Of a stretch of 64,000 nt of DNA, positions 56,922-64,000 are shown one piece after another. The translations under genes were made by a program, and so were the position numbers. The notes below the pieces were generated by a model. It had not been told where the DNA came from. It saw nothing but the letters and a program-made list of their open reading frames with translations, and made no database searches. Source of the DNA: Bradymonas sediminis (GTDB taxonomy: Bacteria > Myxococcota_A > Bradymonadia > Bradymonadales > Bradymonadaceae); contig NZ_CP030032.1 in the NCBI RefSeq assembly GCF_003258315.1, positions 3,226,501-3,290,500 of the forward strand. Direction: 5' to 3'. The stretch's first letter is position 1; each line of letters starts with the position of its first letter.

Positions 56922-58712
56922 ATGAATAAATTTATCATTGCCCCGCTCATCCTTGCCCTCTCGCTCTCCGTCAGCTGTGTTAGCGACGAAGTGAATGACC
57001 CCGACGAATACAACACCTCGGATGCAACCGCTGACACGCGCGAAGAAGACGCCGGCAGTGACGCGCAGCAAGGGGAGCCGGATAGTGATACCGCGAATGA
57101 AGATGCTGGCGCGCAAGTCGACGCGAGCCCCGACGAAGACTCAACCCCGACACCCGTCGAAGGGGTCGAGGTCTCGCATGCCCGCGAGGTCCGCGGCGTC
57201 TGGATTCCGACGGTCTTCAATATCAGCTGGCCCAGCCGCTCCGGGCTCTCTGTATCCGCGCAAAAAGCCGAGCTCACCGCCCAGCTCGACGTGGTCAAAA
57301 ACGCCGGGCTTAATACGGTATACTTTCAGGTGCGCGCCGAGGCCGACGCCTTTTACGACTCCGACATCGAGCCCTGGAGCCGATTTCTAACCGGCACCAT
57401 GGGCCAAGATCCCGGCTGGGATCCGCTGGAATTTGCCGTCGAGGAAGCCCACAAACGCGGCCTCGAATTGCACGCTTGGCTCAACCCCTACCGCGCCCTC
57501 GCCTCGGGAAATTCCAGCCTCGCCTCGGCCAACCACATCACCCGCACGCGCCCCGACCTGGTCCACTTTTATAATAACCTCTATTGGATCGACCCGGGCC
57601 TCTTCGACGGTCAGGCCCAGACCGTGAACGTCATTCACGATATCCTCGCCCGCTACGATATCGACGGCATTCACTTCGACGATTATTTTTATCCCTACCC
57701 CGACGGCCCCTTCCCAGACTCCGCGACCTACGACGCATATCTGGCAAACGGCGGCACCCTATCTCTGGGGGACTTCCGCCGAAATAACGTCCACGAACTG
57801 GTCGAAACCGTTCACCAACTCATCCAACAAGAGCGCCCCGACGTGCGCTACGGCATCTCGCCATTTGGCATCTACCGCCCGGGCATCCCGGAGGGGATCA
57901 CCGGCCTGGACCAATACGCTGAGATCTACGCCGACCCGCTGCATTGGCTCGAGCAAGGCTGGGTCGATTATATCGCCCCGCAACTTTATTGGCCGACCAC
58001 CCAGACGGCCCAAGCCTACGGCGTCCTGCTCAACTGGTGGGCCGACCAGGCCAAGACCGCGGGGAAAGACCTCTATATCGGCAATTATACCGCCAAACTC
58101 GGCACCAGCTCCGACTGGACCGTCGCCGAATTCCTTGAGCAAATCCGCCTCACTCGCCAGGCCCGCGAGCGCGGCGCGATGGGCAATATCCACTACCAAA
58201 TCAACCCGCTTCAGGAGAACCGCTCCGGCTTCACCACCGCGATGCGCCAGCAATTCTACACCCGCCCCGCCGCCGCCCCGCCCATCGCCGGCGCGACCGG
58301 TCGACCGCCCATGCCCGAGCTCACTGTGAGCGACGCCGGCGTGCGCTACGAGGGCTCAGACGATATTCGCTATTTCGCCGTCTATCGCGACCACGAGCTG
58401 ATTCAGCTCGTCCCCGGCGTCCAGCAGCAATTCGGCCTCGCCATCGGCGAATACCTCATCTCGGCCATCGACCGCAGGGACCGCGAGAGCCTGGGCGTGC
58501 CCATCACCATCACGGTCGACAGCGCACCGCCGATCGATGACCCCGAGGAGCCCGCCGCAGGCTCCTGCACCCATAGCTTCGGCGGCGTCTACGCCGACGG
58601 CGCCTGCTCCGGTTCCTACCAATGCTGCAACGGCTCGTGGGAATCGGGCCAAAACTCCTGCGGCACCTGCACCTGCGTCGAAACCACCGGTCAGCAAGGA
58701 TGTTCGCCCTGA
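56922..58712 (+). CDS. GHL10 (DUF187) glycosyl-hydrolase-like lipoprotein
   Basis: A 596-residue lipoprotein (LSLSVSC, C19) with a long acidic linker (to about residue 85). The GHL10 TIM-barrel domain runs about residues 90-450, with family segments REVRGVWIPTVFNISWPS, NTVYFQVRAEADAFYDS, ELHAWLNPYRA, DIDGIHFDDYFYPYP and WVDYIAPQLYW. A C-terminal domain (about 470-550) and a Cys-rich end (CSGSYQCCNGSWESGQ) follow. GHL10 proteins act on envelope or matrix polysaccharides. A weak 9-bp hairpin (56798-56824) lies upstream. Confidence 0.85.
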   Translation: MNKFIIAPLILALSLSVSCVSDEVNDPDEYNTSDATADTREEDAGSDAQQGEPDSDTANEDAGAQVDASPDEDSTPTPVEGVEVSHAREVRGVWIPTVFNISWPSRSGLSVSAQKAELTAQLDVVKNAGLNTVYFQVRAEADAFYDSDIEPWSRFLTGTMGQDPGWDPLEFAVEEAHKRGLELHAWLNPYRALASGNSSLASANHITRTRPDLVHFYNNLYWIDPGLFDGQAQTVNVIHDILARYDIDGIHFDDYFYPYPDGPFPDSATYDAYLANGGTLSLGDFRRNNVHELVETVHQLIQQERPDVRYGISPFGIYRPGIPEGITGLDQYAEIYADPLHWLEQGWVDYIAPQLYWPTTQTAQAYGVLLNWWADQAKTAGKDLYIGNYTAKLGTSSDWTVAEFLEQIRLTRQARERGAMGNIHYQINPLQENRSGFTTAMRQQFYTRPAAAPPIAGATGRPPMPELTVSDAGVRYEGSDDIRYFAVYRDHELIQLVPGVQQQFGLAIGEYLISAIDRRDRESLGVPITITVDSAPPIDDPEEPAAGSCTHSFGGVYADGACSGSYQCCNGSWESGQNSCGTCTCVETTGQQGCSP

Positions 58713-58755
58713 TAGATGCCAGAATTGCCCATTACTTTCGCCAAGGAGCCTCAAA

Positions 58756-59181
58756 ATGACGACCGACAAACAATTGCTCGATATCCTCAAGAAGACCAAG
58801 ACCATCGCCGTGGTCGGCGCTTCCACTAATGCTGAGAAGCCCTCGCACCGGGTACCCGCGGACCTTATCGCTGCCGGATATACGATTATCCCGGTGCACC
58901 CCAAAGCCGACGAAATCTTCGGTCTTCGCGCTTACCCGACGCTCGCCGATATCCCCGGCTCGGTCGACATGGTCAACGTCTTTCGCCCCTCCGCCGAGAT
59001 CCCGGATATCACCCGCCAGGCCCTCGCGATTAACGCGCCGGTCATCTGGGTCCAAAAAGGAATCTTCTCCGACGAAGCCGCGCAACTGGCCGAAGACGCA
59101 GGCGCCACCTATCTGGAGAATATCTGCCTGGGCGTCGAGGTAAAACGCCTAAACGTGGCACCAGATAGCCACGCAAAATAG
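58756..59181 (+). CDS. CoA-binding (YccU-type) protein, copy 1
   Basis: AAGGAG lies before ATG 58756; 141 residues. A Rossmann-like CoA-binding domain is clear: TIAVVGASTNAEKPSHRV, IIPVHPKADEIFG, NAPVIWVQKGIFS. These proteins bind CoA and possibly sense thiol or acyl-CoA state. It is the closest relative of the next gene and has the same length, so this is a tandem duplication. Its stop is followed by a hairpin terminator. Confidence 0.88.
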   Translation: MTTDKQLLDILKKTKTIAVVGASTNAEKPSHRVPADLIAAGYTIIPVHPKADEIFGLRAYPTLADIPGSVDMVNVFRPSAEIPDITRQALAINAPVIWVQKGIFSDEAAQLAEDAGATYLENICLGVEVKRLNVAPDSHAK

Positions 59182-59220
59182 GTCGACATCGTCCTAAGAA
59201 TCGGCCGTATGGCCTACCCC

Positions 59221-59257
59221 AATCCCCCACCGACCGAGTCGACGGGGGATTTTTTTG
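59221..59257 (+). terminator. Terminator after CoA-binding copy 1
   Basis: An 8-bp outer stem (AATCCCCC / GGGGGATT) encloses a partly paired region and is followed by a run of seven T. It resembles the hairpin after copy 2. Confidence 0.8.
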
Positions 59258-59429
59258 ATCTGGAGCAAAGCCCGGCGAATCGCGCACTCAAGCCGCCCTA
59301 TTGCGGACGGCGCGACCTTAATTCGGCTTTTCGCTGGATTTTTACCCGGCCGCACCTAAATAAAATAGCGCGAATCAACGTGCTCTCCAGAAGCGAGCAC
59401 CCAATCGAATTTTTATACGGAGATCTTTG

Positions 59430-59855
59430 ATGATGAACGATGCCCAAATTACCGAGCTGCTCAAAAAGTCCAAGAACGTCGCCGTCGTCGGCGCCTCGAC
59501 CAACCCCGACAAGAGCTCGCATAAGATCCCTGCCTACCTTCTGCGCTCCGGCTTCAACATCATCCCCGTGCATCCCAAGGCCGAGGAGATCTTCGGCCAG
59601 CGCGCATACCCCAGCCTCCAGGACATCCCCGTACCCGTCGATATCGTTGACATCTTCCGCCCCGAACCCGAGATCCCCGACATCGCCCGCGAGGCCATCG
59701 CGATTAACGCCCCCGTCGTCTGGGTCCAAAAAGGCCTCAAGTCCCAGGAAGCCGCGCAGATCGCCAAAGACGCAGGCGTCACCTATTTCGAAGACGTCTG
59801 CCTGGGCGCGACCGTAAAGCGCCTGGGCCTGGGCCCGGATGGCGACGCCAAATAA
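59430..59855 (+). CDS. CoA-binding (YccU-type) protein, copy 2
   Basis: ATG 59430 with GGAG seven bases upstream; the ATG three bases later is also possible. 141 residues. Same signature as copy 1: NVAVVGASTNPDKSSHKI, IIPVHPKAEEIFG, NAPVVWVQKGLKS. About 250 bases separate the copies, and each has its own terminator. Divergence between the copies is moderate, so the duplication is not recent. Functional difference unknown. Confidence 0.88.
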   Translation: MMNDAQITELLKKSKNVAVVGASTNPDKSSHKIPAYLLRSGFNIIPVHPKAEEIFGQRAYPSLQDIPVPVDIVDIFRPEPEIPDIAREAIAINAPVVWVQKGLKSQEAAQIAKDAGVTYFEDVCLGATVKRLGLGPDGDAK

Positions 59856-59870
59856 GTCGACAAATCGCAC

Positions 59871-59911
59871 AAAAAATCCCCCATCAACTCCGTTGATGGG
59901 GGATTTTTTTT
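59871..59911. terminator. Bidirectional terminator after CoA-binding copy 2 and trxC
   Basis: A perfect stem (AAAAAATCCCCCATCAAC / GTTGATGGGGGATTTTTT) with a three-base loop and long A/T runs on both sides, between convergent genes. Confidence 0.94.
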
Positions 59912-59927
59912 GTGCCCGCAGAACGAC

Positions 59928-60347
59928 TCAATCGAGCCAGCCCTCCATAACGCCAACGTCAACCAAACCGGCTTGCTGGCTTTTGACCTTCCCATCTTCA
60001 AACACCATAAAGTTGGGAATGCCTTGAATCTGAAAACGCGCCGCCAAATCCTGCATGCGCTCCGTATCCACCTTCAGCACCACCGCACGCCCCGCCCTTC
60101 GGCTCGCCACCTCGGTCACCCGCGGCGCGGCGAGCCGGCAGGGACCGCACCATGCCGCCCAAAAATCCACGAGTATCGGCACCTCGGCGTTATCGATAAT
60201 CTCTTGGAATTGTGCGCTCGACTTCACATCGATCGGCCTATCAATCGGCTCAATCTCTTCTTTGCAGCGACCGCAGCGCCCCGCGACATGCAAGTGAGAC
60301 CAGGGAATCCGATTCTTCTGAGCACAGGATGAGCAGACTCTGATCAT
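59928..60347 (-). CDS. trxC: Thioredoxin 2 (TrxC type)
   Basis: A 139-residue protein. The N-terminal zinc site is C5/C8 and C25/C28 (VCSSC, RCGRC), followed by a thioredoxin domain with active site W66-C67-G-P-C70 (FWAAWCGPCRLA) and cis-proline segment GIPNFMVFEDG. The zinc-bearing TrxC type is cytoplasmic, oxidative-stress-linked and heat-resistant in E. coli. It could serve the arsenate reductase as well as general thiol reduction. Confidence 0.9.
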   Translation of the reverse strand: MIRVCSSCAQKNRIPWSHLHVAGRCGRCKEEIEPIDRPIDVKSSAQFQEIIDNAEVPILVDFWAAWCGPCRLAAPRVTEVASRRAGRAVVLKVDTERMQDLAARFQIQGIPNFMVFEDGKVKSQQAGLVDVGVMEGWLD

Positions 60348-60467
60348 CTTTTAATCCTCTTCAAGGAGAGCAATCAAATTATCAGCAACTTTCGTCCACG
60401 CCCAAGCTTAGGCACCGAATCCTTAATGCCCAGCATATCGCGACATAATAACCGCGCCATAAATGGC

Positions 60468-62360
60468 TCACGCCTGACCCCGACAACGGCTTACACCCAA
60501 CCCGGCGAGCACAATAAATACGAACGCGGCGGTCCCCGGAGTGGGACTTGTACCGCTCGCCCGGCAACCACAGCCGTCGCCTCCCGAAGGATTACTGACG
60601 CCATCCAGGCCGGAAGTGGCGTCCTGCGAAGAAACGTCATCCTCCGAACTCGTCGCGTCGAGGCCCTCATCAGCGGCATCTAAACCCGCACTGACATCTG
60701 GCTGCAACGCATCCACGTCAACGGAAACATCGCTCACATCCTCATCCCAGCCGGCCCCATCCTCCCCATCACCCACGTCGCCAGCATCTCCCGCATCCGG
60801 CGAACCGCCCGTGTCACCCGCGTCTGCCCCGGGGTCGGGCTCTTCAGCAGGAAGCCGCCTGGCGACCATCGCCTCCCACAAATTTGCCGGTGAGATACTC
60901 TGGCTAGTAGACGTTACCAAAGCAGGCGGCTCGACATACCAATCGAGCGCCCCATCAGGAATTGTGTCCCGCGTATTAAAGCCGACGAACGTCATCTGCG
61001 GCCCGAAACTCGCCCAAGGCAATGGCAACCTCTGATCCGCGGTAACATTCCACATCGTATCCCAAGACGCGGTATGAGGACCTCGATTCCCCGAGCCTCC
61101 ACTCATCCATGGGCGCGTCCCGGCGCCGAGATTCAACTCCGTCCACAGCGTTGAATGAGGTGCCGCGCGGTGATGGTCCATACACAGGTCGTCGCCGCGC
61201 CCTCGCGCAAACACAACCCCGTGCGCATACCACTCGTTGGTCAAGTCATGCTGAAAAGTCGTCTGGATATCGAAGTCAATAAAGAGATTATCGCCGCCGC
61301 GCCCATTATTAAGCCCGTGATGCCCGGTAATCGGACCGCGATCGCCCGTCGTCGCCAGCGTCACGCCGCTCGCGGTGCAGAAGAACGAACTCGTGAAGCT
61401 CACCCCTAAGTCGGCGTTGAGCACACGCACGTCGCGCACCCAGGCGTGCCAGGCGTTATTGAAATGAACCGCGTTATAGCCCAGCTCGTTCAGATGCCCT
61501 GGGTAGGCAGTGACTGGAAACTCAATGGTCAGACTCTCCACGCCGATCTCGCTGAGCCGAGGCTCCACCGCACGCAACGTCGGCGTCCATCGCGTCTCAA
61601 CATCCGCAATAAGCGCGCGCTCCAGAGTCACCACATCGCCATTTATCGCCTCGATACGAGACGGGAAATTATAGGCGCGGTCATTAATCTTATCCGTGCT
61701 CGCGTCAACAAGGTCGCTATGAAGCCGTTTTATAAGAGTAAAGTTCAAGTCCCGCTGGGCAAGCATCACCCAGTCTCCGACCGCCAGCCTTTCGGTTGAC
61801 GCGACGCGAATCTCATGCGTCCCGCGCTCTGCCGCCTCGACCACCGTCGTAAGCCACGGCAGCGCGCTCGAGCCACCTTTGCCCTCGATAAACGCGCCAC
61901 CAAACGAGTAGTCGCCCCCATAGAGCGACTCCAAATGTTCGGGAAAATACAACGTCGTCGCGTCTTGCCCCGCCCCGCGCAACACCACACCCGACGGGAG
62001 CCGAAAGCGCCGAAGCGACAGATAGCGACCCGGCGGCAAATACACCGCCCCACCCCCCGCGGCCTCGACCGCATCAATCGCTGCTTCGATCGCCGCCCCA
62101 TCGTCGGCCACCCCATCACCGACCGCGCCATGAGCCGCCACGTCCGCCACCACCGGCACATCCGGAATCGCGCGTTCCCCCGCCCCATAACCCGCATAGG
62201 ACCAATCCATCAGTCTTCCGCCGGGCGTAAATAGCTCCCCGTCTTCACCCCAAAGCGCCGAGGTCGGCCCGCTAGCCACCGCGTCGCGCGCCGTCGCGCC
62301 ACCAACCATCAAAAATAACATCGCAGCGAAAGCGATCATCGTTGTCATACTATTTCGCAT
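60468..62360 (-). CDS. Pectate-lyase-like beta-helix protein with MYXO-CTERM tail
   Basis: The start at 62360 has AGAGG five bases upstream and a Sec signal; 630 residues. The pectate-lyase-3-type domain opens DVAAHGAVGDGVADDGAAIEA-like (in halves: HGAVGDGVADDGAAIEAAI) with GGAVYLPPGRYLSLRRF and GVVLRGAGQDATTLYF, then beta-helix turns. A long Asp/Gly/Pro linker follows. The C-terminus has GCGCRASG, a hydrophobic helix (PGTAAFVFIVLAGLG) and an RCRGQA end: the MYXO-CTERM pattern, in which the cysteine is processed by a myxosortase for surface anchoring. No sorting enzyme gene is in the window. Polysaccharide cleavage is plausible but not shown. Confidence 0.8.
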   Translation of the reverse strand: MRNSMTTMIAFAAMLFLMVGGATARDAVASGPTSALWGEDGELFTPGGRLMDWSYAGYGAGERAIPDVPVVADVAAHGAVGDGVADDGAAIEAAIDAVEAAGGGAVYLPPGRYLSLRRFRLPSGVVLRGAGQDATTLYFPEHLESLYGGDYSFGGAFIEGKGGSSALPWLTTVVEAAERGTHEIRVASTERLAVGDWVMLAQRDLNFTLIKRLHSDLVDASTDKINDRAYNFPSRIEAINGDVVTLERALIADVETRWTPTLRAVEPRLSEIGVESLTIEFPVTAYPGHLNELGYNAVHFNNAWHAWVRDVRVLNADLGVSFTSSFFCTASGVTLATTGDRGPITGHHGLNNGRGGDNLFIDFDIQTTFQHDLTNEWYAHGVVFARGRGDDLCMDHHRAAPHSTLWTELNLGAGTRPWMSGGSGNRGPHTASWDTMWNVTADQRLPLPWASFGPQMTFVGFNTRDTIPDGALDWYVEPPALVTSTSQSISPANLWEAMVARRLPAEEPDPGADAGDTGGSPDAGDAGDVGDGEDGAGWDEDVSDVSVDVDALQPDVSAGLDAADEGLDATSSEDDVSSQDATSGLDGVSNPSGGDGCGCRASGTSPTPGTAAFVFIVLAGLGVSRCRGQA

Positions 62361-62470
62361 CAGGGCCTCTATTGTGCAGTGATAAATGAGCGCAAAGAAA
62401 TGGAGGTTAGGTCCCCGCAATTTCGGTGTCAAACCGCACTCTCACCCTCGACCTACACACACCAACCGTC

Positions 62471-62507
62471 AGAGAGCCCGCATCGGCTCAGCCGATGCGG
62501 GCTCTCT
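62471..62507 (-). terminator. Rho-independent terminator after the HTHP gene
   Basis: A perfect 17-bp stem (AGAGAGCCCGCATCGGC / GCCGATGCGGGCTCTCT) with a three-base loop, 28 bases past the stop of the minus-strand gene. The following T tract is weak. Confidence 0.8.
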
Positions 62508-62534
62508 CTTCCATCCACGAAACGAGCCGTCAGC

Positions 62535-62765
62535 TCAGCCTCGCCAATAATTATTCGCAGCCGACACCGTCTGGAAATTCACCGCGATCACATGCGACGC
62601 CGCCGTCAGACTATCCGCATCATTCGCATACTCCGGGCGCAGCTTATGCAGCACCTCGACGTCTGGCTGAGTCGTCTTCACCCCCATGCGCGAGAGCTTA
62701 ACCGCCAGTTGAAATCCCTCCTCGGGTGTCTTCGTAATCAGCGTCGGAAGCCATGATTCAGCCAT
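62535..62765 (-). CDS. Hexameric tyrosine-coordinated haem protein (HTHP)
   Basis: The start at 62765 (MAESWLPTLITKTPEEGFQL) has AAGGAG six bases upstream; 76 residues, the family length. The motifs ESWLPTL, GFQLAVKLSRMGVK, RPEYANDADSLT and NFQTVSAANNYW match HTHP, a small hexameric protein that binds haem through a tyrosine (here Y46). HTHP has peroxidase and catalase-like activity in the characterised marine examples. It is a single-gene unit with its own terminator. Confidence 0.88.
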   Translation of the reverse strand: MAESWLPTLITKTPEEGFQLAVKLSRMGVKTTQPDVEVLHKLRPEYANDADSLTAASHVIAVNFQTVSAANNYWRG

Positions 62766-62913
62766 AATTCTCTCCTTATTCATTTGGGAAAATGCGACAA
62801 CAACACCATCAACCACCTCACGGTAATATATCGGCGAGGATACGAAATTTATGACGCAAAATAAAGAGTATTATCCTCGTATTTTAACAACGCCTCGCCG
62901 CACACCGTCCGGA

Positions 62914-63510
62914 CTAAAACGAAGGAGAATCAAGCGGCATACGCTCCAATTCCTTATCGCGTTGATATGCCTCCTTGGGCGTCCAATCATTCCGAAGCAG
63001 CCCATAAGAATGCCCCTGGGTTCCCCGCTTTGACTCCCTCGTAGCCCGCATCTAAAAGCGCCACATAGGCAACCGGGTCGGGCGGCGAAAAAAACTGATT
63101 AAGGTTCGGCTCACTCCATACCTCCCAATAGTGAACTCCACGAAGCGCATAGCGCTGAGCGGCCGGCTTGGCGAATGCCCGAAAAGCGTCGAGGTCGGGA
63201 TGTCCGTTCATTCGCGTCCCCGCATCCTCGCTTTGCGTGTCCTAGACCAGAATATCCCCCGCATCGGCCCCCTCCAGATCTTGGCCCAATACGTCGCCGC
63301 CCCCTATATCCGGCTGCCCACTATCCGAGCGCCCCGCATCTCTCACTCCAATATCCCCAGGCAAATCCGAAATATCCCCACCACTCCCGGAATCCACCAT
63401 CGCATCGAGACCGCCTTCCGGGGCGATCTCATCACCACCACAACCACTCGAAGCGCTCCATATCAGCGCACAGATGATGCTCCCCCTAAAGCTCTAACCA
63501 TTCCGCCCAT
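62914..63510 (-). pseudogene. Decayed glycoside-hydrolase lipoprotein (GH39/cellulase-like)
   Basis: From ATG 63510 (AAAGG seven bases upstream), a lipoprotein signal is broken by one missing base in a G5 run (63481-63488 region, minus strand). Restoring it gives SIICALIWSASSGCGGDE. A D/G-rich linker follows, interrupted by a TAG (just before DTQSEDAGTR). Then comes a glycosidase fragment (HYWEVWSEPNLNQFF, with the WxEPN acid/base motif). A frame change then leads to HSYGLLRNDWTPKEAYQR, the usual end of such enzymes, closing at TAG 62914-62916. The middle of the barrel is missing. Three independent lesions show real decay. Confidence 0.7.
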
Positions 63511-63583
63511 CTCAATACCTTTCGCACGCCCTTCGATGCTGGCCAAACTAAGCCCTGCACCTCCAATTGCAGCCAACCACGAA

Positions 63584-63616
63584 AAGGCCCCGAACTCATC
63601 GAGAACACGGGGCCTT
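63584..63616 (-). terminator. Terminator after the META-domain gene
   Basis: The 9-bp stem AAGGCCCCG / CGGGGCCTT, about 30 bases past the stop, with TTTTC on the minus strand. Confidence 0.8.
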
Positions 63617-63645
63617 CTATTCAACCAATGAACAACTCACACCAA

Positions 63646-64000
63646 TCATTGACCAGCGCTAATAACCTCGCGCGCGCCAGTGTGAAGACGCAAAACACCC
63701 TCCGCATCGATCTCAAAGCCATCGACTTCGTTGAGCACCTTGAGCATTAACTGCTCCTGCTCCATGACCAAGACTGGGCAGGCCATTCGCGTGGTACCAG
63801 CCGTCGTAATCGTCAGCCCATCATCTACGAGCTGATAGCTTCCGAAGAACCGGTTGCAGCTCGCCTGCCCCGAGACTTCGCCATCCGCGGTAAACATCAG
63901 CGTGGGCTGGGTCTCCTCGACCAGGCCCGACCCGGCGAGCGACTCAACGGACCATTCTGCGCCGACAAGGTCGGGACTTCCTTCCTCAGCCGGCGCCTCT
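63646..64000 (-). CDS. META/HslJ-domain protein, 5' end beyond the window
   Basis: The frame is open to the window edge on the minus strand (start not seen). The visible part opens LVGAEWSVESLAGSGLVE and continues TLMFTADGEVSGQASCNRFF, GSYQLVDDGLTITTAGTTRM and ACPVLVMEQEQLMLKVLNEV. This is the META domain of HslJ-like proteins, with the conserved GxxxCNxF and MAC motifs. HslJ is an outer-membrane, heat-induced protein in E. coli; many homologues are lipoproteins. An acidic stretch (EAPAEEGSPD) precedes the domain, suggesting a longer N-terminus or second domain upstream. Confidence 0.8.
   Translation of the reverse strand, partial: EAPAEEGSPDLVGAEWSVESLAGSGLVEETQPTLMFTADGEVSGQASCNRFFGSYQLVDDGLTITTAGTTRMACPVLVMEQEQLMLKVLNEVDGFEIDAEGVLRLHTGAREVISAGQ

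Noticed and set aside
56744-57298. Minus-strand frame overlapping the start of the GHL10 gene
   Set aside because: Ser/Val-rich, no recognisable domain, and it runs against a clear lipoprotein gene.

Overview
The window looks like a chromosomal segment of a high-GC Gram-negative bacterium. I place it tentatively in the Myxococcota (former Deltaproteobacteria), possibly Bradymonadales-like. The evidence is a C-terminal MYXO-CTERM-type sorting tail (gene at 60468-62360), myxococcal cysteine-rich disulfide repeats, and many large lipoproteins with Asp/Ala/Gly/Pro-rich linkers. No rRNA, tRNA, CRISPR array, phage or intact insertion sequence was found. The taxonomic call is inference, because no marker gene lies in the window.

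Layout. 1-1063: a partial OmdA/YdeI protein and a frameshifted TMEM175 channel gene. 1330-7378: a six-gene operon for a membrane-linked molybdopterin oxidoreductase (NarI-like cytochrome b, Mo-bis-PGD catalytic subunit, four-cluster ferredoxin, Rieske protein, small membrane protein, TehA/SLAC1-type channel). 7448-9010: two small intact genes (DUF1801, cupin) among three gene remnants. 9037-18531: beta-helix lipoproteins, an IgGFc-binding-like lipoprotein and a PAS-GAF-GGDEF diguanylate cyclase. 18539-21511: an overlapping operon of di-haem oxidoreductase, Tat Rieske protein and porin. 21738-30506: a long minus-strand run with an ovothiol synthase (ovoA), a PLP C-S lyase (probable ovoB), an AsmA-like protein, an ADP-ribosylglycohydrolase homologue, a large membrane protein and a sugar-lactone oxidase. 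30589-33364: a possible 38-residue membrane protein, a lipoprotein, a cysteine desulfurase and three 41-bp repeats each carrying a perfect palindrome.

33546-46130: a lipoprotein with six near-identical ~97-residue repeats, a GH114 lipoprotein, two paralogous membrane proteins, dodecin, and three tandem paralogous cysteine-rich polymer-forming-type lipoproteins. 46195-49247: a lipoprotein and an arsenic locus (arsR, acr3, arsC) with candidate operators. 49421-60347: DUF5684 protein, DMT exporter, lamin-tail lipoprotein, pirin, TSP1-like cysteine-rich lipoprotein, alpha/beta hydrolase lipoprotein, GHL10 lipoprotein, two CoA-binding paralogues and a TrxC-type thioredoxin. 60468-64000: pectate-lyase-like MYXO-CTERM protein, hexameric tyrosine-coordinated haem protein, a decayed glycosidase gene and a partial META/HslJ protein.

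How it works together. The window mixes redox and stress genes (Mo enzyme, di-haem/Rieske pair, ovothiol, HTHP, dodecin, TrxC, arsenic resistance) with a large set of single-gene, terminator-bounded surface lipoproteins. Many lipoproteins are paralogous or internally repetitive, which suggests a rapidly diversifying cell surface. Gene starts were chosen from Shine-Dalgarno-like sequences and signal peptides. All family names come from motif recognition without any database search.
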